DNA of 64,000 bases, taken from positions 61,278,114 through 61,342,113 of the forward strand of contig NC_081408.1 in the NCBI RefSeq assembly GCF_030272615.1, read 5' to 3'. The position numbers and the translations under genes are program-made. The notes under the pieces were generated by a model. That model did no database searches. It worked only from the letters and a program-made list of their open reading frames with translations, and had not been told where the DNA came from. Positions 57,770-64,000 of the stretch are shown piece after piece. The stretch is from Cryptomeria japonica (lineage: Eukaryota > Streptophyta > Pinopsida > Cupressales > Cupressaceae). Position 1 is the first letter of the stretch; each line of letters begins with the position of its first letter.

Positions 57770-58732
57770 CTACGGGATTTCAACATGCTTAGGAGGGATA
57801 GCTCGAACAATGTCAAGAGAAAGTGGGCTCGCAACATCAAATGTGGGCACACTAAACTTAGATTGATTCATAGAGGCAATTTGTTGCTGTAAAGAAGAGA
57901 TAGTTTGTGCAAGATTGTTAATGGTCGCTTCAGTCGAAGAGTTCATATTAGACACGTTAGATTGTGATGGAGGTATTATGTTATTGAAAGAAGGTATTGA
58001 TTGAGAGTAAGGTGGCAGGACACTATGATGGTTAGTCATAGGAGATGATTGGAAAAGAGGAGCACTACAAGGAGGAATGGAATGGTTAAATGAATTGCCC
58101 CCTTGCGTCATGTTCAGTTGTGGAGATGTAATAGGGACACTCATTGAAGGAATGAATGAAGAAGTCGAATTGAATGAAGGAAGAGGTTTGATTGAAGAGG
58201 AAGGATTGCCCCCATGACTGGTGATCATAGGAGGAATGTTTTGTATTGAAGTGGTCATTATGTTTGATTTAAAGGTAGGTATGCTAGCAATAGAAGTTGT
58301 TAAAGGAATGGAATGATTGACTTGAGTGGGAGGTCGTGTATAACCTAAAGTTTCGGCACAACTCTTCATAGGCATCACATTCGAATCCACAATGTGTGCA
58401 ATACCATGCAAGATATCAATTCCATTCTTATCACTTTGAACCATGTGTTTTAGACCCTCAATTAATGAAAGAGCTTGACTATCGGGGTATTCATGAGACA
58501 TCCATTGCTGAAAATCGTCAAATTGGTTATGTAATTTCAAAAGTTGTTCTATAGAAACCTCATGGAGAGCTTCTTCATCATTAAGAGGATTAGAGGAATT
58601 ACCCATGTCCTCGTTAAAGAGGCCATTCAAATTAGGTTCCATCTCCTCGGTAGTTAAACCTTGGAAAGACTTAATTCTAAGGCTTCGTCTAACGGGAATA
58701 GTGTAAGTAGGGCTTATTGTTGTAAAACTCAT
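57770..58732 (-). CDS. Element F polyprotein, N-terminal part
   Basis: 320 residues from ATG 58732 (MSFTTISPTYTIPVRRSLR) to TAG 57772-57770. Residues 35-125 are conserved in element E (FDDFQQWMSHEYPDSQAL, VQSDKNGIDILHGI). 126-270 is Ser/Pro/Thr/Asn-rich and low in complexity. 275-300 is a short heptad-like helix (NNLAQTISSLQQQIASM). The stop falls at ..KHVEIP(stop)LELYNGKG. Element E reads Gln (CAA) there, so a CAG to TAG change is likely. Natural readthrough is possible but unproven. Confidence 0.8.
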   Translation of the reverse strand: MSFTTISPTYTIPVRRSLRIKSFQGLTTEEMEPNLNGLFNEDMGNSSNPLNDEEALHEVSIEQLLKLHNQFDDFQQWMSHEYPDSQALSLIEGLKHMVQSDKNGIDILHGIAHIVDSNVMPMKSCAETLGYTRPPTQVNHSIPLTTSIASIPTFKSNIMTTSIQNIPPMITSHGGNPSSSIKPLPSFNSTSSFIPSMSVPITSPQLNMTQGGNSFNHSIPPCSAPLFQSSPMTNHHSVLPPYSQSIPSFNNIIPPSQSNVSNMNSSTEATINNLAQTISSLQQQIASMNQSKFSVPTFDVASPLSLDIVRAIPPKHVEIP

Positions 58733-59890
58733 GCACTAGAGAGGGAGAGAAGATTTTGAATTTAGAGGTAGCAAATTTCAATAAAATCAGCCAATCTCCT
58801 AGATTTAGGCTGTTAAATGCAATCACGATAATCTCCTGAAATTTCGGAAAAAATGTCAGGGACCGTGGCGAACAGAGTGCACACGGTCCTCGCAACTTTT
58901 TTCGAAATTTTCAGGGATGAAAGTTATGATGATTTTAAAGCTAATCTGAAAAAATTGAGTGATTTTATGATTTGTAGATAGGCCAAATTAAAGTTGCAAT
59001 CTCAAAATTGAACCCTACCAAGATTGTTGAAAAATGCAAATTTTGAATTTTGAAAAAGAGAGGGAAACTAAAATTTTGAATTTTATGATTTTAGAGGGAA
59101 TACTAAGAGCAATACAAGCTTTGAAATTTAAAAGTTGACTCAATTTCACGCAAAATTTGATTTTGAGAGCGGAAATCAAAGTTGTTGCAATTAAACACTT
59201 AATTTCAAAAGTCACAAATTGCAAGAATTTGAATAAAACACTGAAATTTCGAATGAATGCCGACACTTTTCAGATTTAGGATAGTAAGAACACAATTTTG
59301 ACACAAAATTTCAATTTCAACAATTTTTGAATGATTAGAAGCCTTAATCCAAGCAATCACTAGAACAATTTTGACTTTAATTTTGAAAGTGTTAGAATTG
59401 ATGAAATCAGCCAAGATTCTGAATTTTAGCAGAAAAATACAGTAAGATCTAGCTCCCAAAATTTTAGAAAAAATGTCGGGGACAATGGTGCTCGGGGTGC
59501 ACACAGTCCTCGCAACTTTTTTCCAAATTTTCAGGGATGAAAGATATTATGATTTTGTTGCGGAATCCAAAGTTACAGTTGATTTGGAGATGTTTTGATC
59601 AGTGAAATTGTCGATCAAAGGTTGAATCAAGAGGGTTTTAAAAATTAGGGTTTTGACACTTAACCACTTAATTTTCAGAATTAAAGCACAAATATGAATT
59701 GACAATTTGTAATAGAAGGGTAGATCTGAAACAAGCATTAACAATTAAACATTTCACAAGCTCAATTACTAAAAAGAAAATTTAGGGTTTTCATGCAATT
59801 AACCTCTAAAATTTTGCAAAAGATCAAACATGGAAATGTAATTAAGGAAGCAAATTTTTCAGATCTAACCATGAATAATCAGAAAGGATG
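58733..59890 (-). other. Element F 5' leader
   Basis: A/T-rich 1.16 kb without supportable ORFs. Two copies of tggcg..cacacggtcctcgcaacttttt-type text (58860-58910 and 59470-59525) form a long direct repeat of about 610 bp spacing. The aaattagggtttt..taaccacttaatttt phrase shared with E is near 59646-59690 and 59768-59815. Confidence 0.65.
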
Positions 59891-59908
59891 TTCACATCGG
59901 GTTCACCA
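59891..59908 (-). other. Primer-binding site of element F
   Basis: Minus-strand TGGTGAACCCGATGTGAA, three bases from the LTR. Same type as A and E. Confidence 0.8.
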
Positions 59909-59911
59909 AAA

Positions 59912-61175
59912 TGTAAAGTGGAAAATCGCGATCGAACCCTAGTTGTTCTCCCCTCCCCAACTCCAAGGAGAGAGAAAGGAGGTCACTAGGATTGACAGTT
60001 TTCACTTAGGGGAGACTTTACATTCAAAAGAGGGGTTGAAACCCACAAGATCCAATCCCACACAATGCAAGATTGGATTCTAAATGAGTTTCAAGGGTTA
60101 AGACAGCAAGGCTACCCTCTTTTGTAAAGAATGTAGATAGAAGGATTGAGCTAGGAATACATGTAAAGTGAGAAAGATTTGCTTATAAACAAAGATAGGA
60201 ATATAGGATGAAGCTGCAGACCTGGAATTAGCAGTAAAATGTCGAGACGGTGCTATCCTGTAAATTTGAGCGAAAGTTGACGGGACGATGGCGCCCGGCA
60301 TGCACACGGTCCTCCGAAAAATCCGCGAAACGAAGGGGGATCTGTTTGTCTCTGCACAAGGATTCCAGATCTTCAATTACAGCCGCGTACCTGCAACCTA
60401 CACACAGAAAAGAGAGGATGATTGGGGGGTTAGGGATTAGGGGTTTGCCCTTAGGTCAAACCCCAGTTTTGGAATTAACCAAGAAGTGAGAATGTTGTAA
60501 ATGTAAATGTTTGTAATGTAATAAAGTACTGATACCTTGTTGTAAGAATGTTTGTATTCCTACATGTGAAGGTGTAAATGTTGTTGTATGTTGTATGTTG
60601 TAAGTGATCTCCTCTTCAATGGTTTAATCCTTGTCTTGAATGCAACACTTATCCTTGAATGGAGACTTAGAATGCTCAATTGCTTGAAGGAATGCTTGAA
60701 TGCTTGAATGTTTGAATGTTTGCCTAGCGCTTCCACCTCTTGTACACATCTATCCCTCTTTCTCAAAATGGGAGAGGAAATGTAGTTTATATACTTGTCA
60801 ATTAGGGTTGATAGACTGATTTTTTTGACCTTAGGCCGACCAGGAAACATTATTTCCCAAATTGCAAACATAAAGACCCGAGGCCCAAAAGAGACTGGGC
60901 CCAAAATAGGGCCAAGGACCAGGGAGCTGGGCGCCTCATCCTGAAGGACCAGGGCGCTAGGGGCCCTTGTCTTGAAGGACCAGGGCACTGGGTGCCATGG
61001 TCCCACCTCCCAAGATAGCAGGGTGCAAGGAGGGATCATGCCAAGGTGCAGAAAAATGCAGTTTTCGATGTCATAAACAGGTTTCGGGGTCTCCATTCAG
61101 GTTCCGTGTTGCATCACCATCGTGAAGACCCAAATGCAGTCAAAATTGCAAGTGTCACAATTTTAGGATGTTACA
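59912..61175 (-). repeat. 5' LTR of element F (1264 bp)
   Basis: TGTAAAGTGG..GTTACA. It carries three tandem units starting aaggaccaggg at 60914, 60944 and 60975. The two extra units (61 bp) equal the whole length difference from the 3' LTR. Confidence 0.93.
60786..60794 (-). promoter_or_regulatory. TATA box of element F 5' LTR
   Basis: Minus-strand GTATATAAA in the context gacaagtatataaactac, facing the internal region. Also present in the 3' LTR (about 54234-54243). Confidence 0.55.
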
Positions 61176-61450
61176 ACTACATACAGCAATACTTTTCTAA
61201 GTGGTCCCTCATCAAGGTTTCTTACCTTTGGGTCTCATTTGGTCTTACTTAGAGTCAAGGTCAACTTACCTCATCAAGAGAAACTATCTTCTCTTTGGAA
61301 GTCACACCTACTCTACTACATACATACTTGGTCTTACATTTTGGACATTGCAAGTACACCTCAAATTCATTTACATTCCATCCAACTCTTGGTCTTCCAT
61401 ACCTTTTTCATTTTCATCTAGTCTCACACATCTTGGTCAATACCTAGTTC
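61176..61450 (+). other. ACTAC duplication (61176-61180) and rest of element G leader
   Basis: Right copy of the element F duplication, then 270 bp of pyrimidine-rich leader up to the gag ATG. No ORF beyond short shadows. Confidence 0.75.
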
Positions 61451-64000
61451 ATGGTTGAAACCCGTCTTCAAAAATCTAGGAGAGAAACTAAAGAGGCTCA
61501 AGAGTCCGCAAACATGAGTGTTTATGAGTATGACAATGATGTCTTTTTCAATACTGATCATACTACATTACCTAACATGGATGTCTATAGAAACATTCCA
61601 AATGTTGAGAACATGGGCACTACAAACAACAATGATGCACACAATGACAATATGGACAACTTTTCTATACATTCAATAGATGTGGAAGAATCCATTATGA
61701 ATCCCCATTTCAATCGATTGGTTGAGGAAATAATGAGGAGGGATAGACAATACTTCTTACAAATGATGGCACAAAGTGGAGCCAAGATACCTCATGATTT
61801 TGACATGTCTCAAATAATGGAAAATTGACCTTTGCAACAAACTCACTCCAACATGGATCAAAGGAGGCCTAATAGCGGAGGAAATAGAGGACCATATATG
61901 GTACCTGAATCACCATCATCTTTGCTTCAAAAACCAGAGGTCCCACATACACATGGTCAAGCATATGATACTTACCTTCACAGACCATTATGGAAGTCTT
62001 ATGCCGAAAGATATGCTCAATCACATACCCAAGCTAGGGATCAACCACCAAAGCAATTGGATATTCAAAGGCATGCTCAAAATTTGGACACAAGGAAACC
62101 CCGTGTCAAATTTGGGGGCAACACATTAGAACATGACATGCCTGTAGAGTATGGTATACATGCACAAAATAGATGTGGTGTGCCTCAACATGAACCTATA
62201 CCAAGTGCTCCATATGCACAACATCACTATAGACCTCCTCCATATGAACATGTGTATGATCAATATCATCCATATATGCAACTTTCTCCTCCTCCAATTG
62301 GTGCCTCAAGCATGGGGTATGGTCCAAGAGGTCGATCTCCACCTAAGAACAATTTGGAGCAACAAATCAGGGACTTACAAAAGAAAATGGAGGACATAAA
62401 TGCACCAAAGCCAACCTACACAATGAGAGACATATGTCCTTATCCATTCGACAAGAGGATTCCAATGCCTCCATTTCCTACACACTTTGTGACGCCTAAA
62501 TTTGATAAGTATAGAGGAAAAGGGGATCCTAAGGCACACATAAGACAGTTTTTTACAGCTTGCATTGAAGTAGCTTCAGAAGAGACATATTTGATGAGAT
62601 TATTTCCACAAAGTTTAGGTGATCAAGCTATGGAATGGTTCTTTCAACTTCCACCTGGTATTAAGTCATGGGGTGACTTAGCAGAGGCATTTATTCAACA
62701 TTTCTTCTACAATATAGAGACAGACATATCAGTCACTACTTTGTGCAACACCAAGCAAAAAGAGGGAGAGTCTTTTGCATCATTTTTACAAAGATGGAGG
62801 AATCTAGCTAGCAGATGCTCTTGTGAAATTCCACAAAAACAAATGGTAGAGATGTTCACACAAAATGTTAACAAAGACATTGGCTATGATCTAAGGAAAT
62901 CTTGTTTGTCCACCTTCAAGGACGTCATTGAAAAAGGCTTAGCAACTGAAAAGGTCCTAATTGAGCAAGGAGTCATTAAGATATTTAAGGAGAACAAAGA
63001 TGACTTTAAAGGAAAAGACAAGCCAAGATTTTGGAATAAAAACAAGAACACAGTCAATGATGGTGTTGTTGATGCCAATACAGTGTGACCCAAATTCATT
63101 TTTTCCAGATCAAGTTCTACAAACAATCAAGTGAATACTCAAACAACTTCCAAATCACGAAGGAAGTACACTCCATTGGGAGAACCACTTGAGTCAGTCT
63201 TCAAAAAGCTAGTGGCGAACAAGGTAATCACAGTTCTAGATTTTCCTCCATATGAACCAAAGGTTAAACCAAATTGGTGGAATGATGATGAGTATTGTGA
63301 ATTTCATAAGAGTAAGGGTCATAAGATAGGAAATTGTCATCAACTGAAGAACATCGTACAAGATCTCATTGATAGAGGTGACATTGAAATTGAGGGACAC
63401 TCATCTAATCAAGAACATGAGATGTTTAAGGAACCATTCCCAAAGCATGACAAGGGAAAAGCTAAAGCCACAGATGATCAAACCAACTATACCAGAGCAT
63501 CTTACAACTATGATCCAACCATCATTCATATCTCGATGGACAATTATGTCTCTACTATTATCATCAAGGACAAAACTCCTGAGAATTCTACTCAGAGACC
63601 CAAAATTGTCCTAAAAGGTATCGGATCTTCTTCTGAACCTACCTCTGAATGTCATGTTACAACCCATCGAGGTAAAATTACTTTTCCAGGTGCTTCAACT
63701 AAAAACACTGCTTCTTCATCAACCAAACCTGAGTATGACCTTGTAGAATAGTTAGGGAAGACACTCGCACTCATCTCCATTCTTGAGCTCCTACGCATAT
63801 CCCCTGCTCGTAAAGCTATTCTTGACAAAATCTTGAGAGACGCTGTCATTCCTACTGATCTGAATGTGGACTAGTTTCAAGCCATGGTGGGATACCTTTC
63901 TATTCCACATTCCCTTACATTCATAGAAGTCGACGATGCATCTGTAAGTCAACCACATAATGCACCACTACATGTTGAAGCCTTCATACACAAACATCGA
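61451..64000 (+). pseudogene. Element G gag and protease start (runs off window)
   Basis: ATG 61451 (MVETRLQKSRRETKE). One continuous frame to 64000, interrupted only by TGA 61826-61828, TGA 63086-63088, TAG 63749-63751 and TAG 63872-63874. Gag domain at 62490-63000 (FDKYRGKGDPKAHIRQFF, LMRLFPQSLGDQAMEWF, FASFLQRWRNLASRC). Finger at 63295-63345 (YCEFHKSKGHKIGNCHQLK, C-x2-H-x4-H-x4-C complete). The protease lead-in (FQAMVGYLS, APLHVEAFIHKH) matches element A 13850-13700 and is cut by the window end just before the active site. At 63872 element A has Gln (NIDQFQAM), so this TAG is a CAR to TAG change. Confidence 0.9.

Larger units (their letters stand above)
53360..61175 (-). mobile_element. 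Element F: gag/protease-only LTR retrotransposon (7816 bp)
   Basis: Minus-strand element with LTRs 53360-54562 and 59912-61175, duplication ACTAC, primer site 59891-59908 and polypurine tract 54563-54580. The coding region 58732-55310 is one frame broken by a single TAG (57772-57770). It encodes gag, finger, an altered retropepsin-like segment and a long charged tail, and no RT, RNase H or integrase. It has the same plan and length as element E. The near-intact frame and similar LTRs make it the younger of the two. Inserted in the leader of element G. Confidence 0.93.
49809..64000 (+). mobile_element. Element G: plus-strand Tat-type Ty3/gypsy element (3' part outside window)
   Basis: 5' LTR 49809-51361 (holding a LINE), primer site 51365-51384, long leader 51385-53359 and 61181-61450, and gag-protease coding 61451 to window end. 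Interrupted by element F between 53359 and 61176. Gag, LTR start (TGTAGACAC) and AT palindromes place it with elements A and B. The one coding frame runs 850 codons with no frameshift, but four in-frame stops. Confidence 0.88.

Noticed and set aside
1-64000. tRNA or rRNA genes
   Set aside because: The only tRNA-like strings are primer-binding sites next to LTRs. No cloverleaf or rRNA core sequence was seen.

Overview
Organism. This is a large-genome seed-plant nuclear window, most likely a gymnosperm/conifer. The reasons are low GC, almost complete occupancy by nested LTR retrotransposons (Ty3/gypsy Tat-type, a chromovirus-type fragment, Ty1/copia), a truncated LINE, and a single decayed plant UDP-glycosyltransferase gene with one 1.7-kb intron. 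The clade is inferred from style and content and is not proven. I found no tRNA, rRNA, CRISPR or bacterial features.

Layout. 1-26,695: element B, an old Tat-lineage element on the minus strand that has lost its 5' half. Its 3' end lies at 1-4278 and carries an antisense plant-mobile-domain ORF and a coiled-coil ORF. It is split by element A (4279-20258, complete, TSD GTATG, gag-PR-RT-RNH-aRNH-INT, all decayed) and by element C (20993-24001, tRNA-iMet primer site, badly deleted), and resumes as integrase sequence at 24002-26695. 26,696-31,901: the only non-TE gene region, holding a UGT91/94-like UDP-glycosyltransferase pseudogene (27925-30955). 31,902-35,100: truncated Ty1/copia element J. 35,101-46,000: an unclassified LTR-like repeat H, interrupted by element E (35414-43236, TSD ATGAG). 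About 46,000-49,808: Ty1/copia element I, which lacks an integrase. 49,809-64,000: plus-strand Tat element G (continues past the window), interrupted in its 5' LTR by a 5'-truncated LINE (16-bp TSD) and in its leader by element F (53360-61175, TSD ACTAC).

How the parts relate. A, B and G are Tat-type elements. E and F are a second design: about 7.8 kb each, with a gag/retropepsin-like polyprotein and no reverse transcriptase or integrase. They carry the same type of primer-binding site as A, so they look like parasites of an A-like autonomous relative. Nearly all in-frame stops (CAR to TAG/TAA or CGA to TGA) and several lost catalytic residues fit C-to-T decay of methylated DNA.

Most unusual signal. 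Degenerate tandem arrays with a 19-21 bp period (about two helical turns) sit in or near the transcript leaders of A, C and G and in repeat H. Their unit sequences differ but their spacing is the same. I know of no feature type that explains this. The second notable system is the gag-only E/F family, with a conserved altered protease motif (DPSC) and a conserved C-terminal tail.
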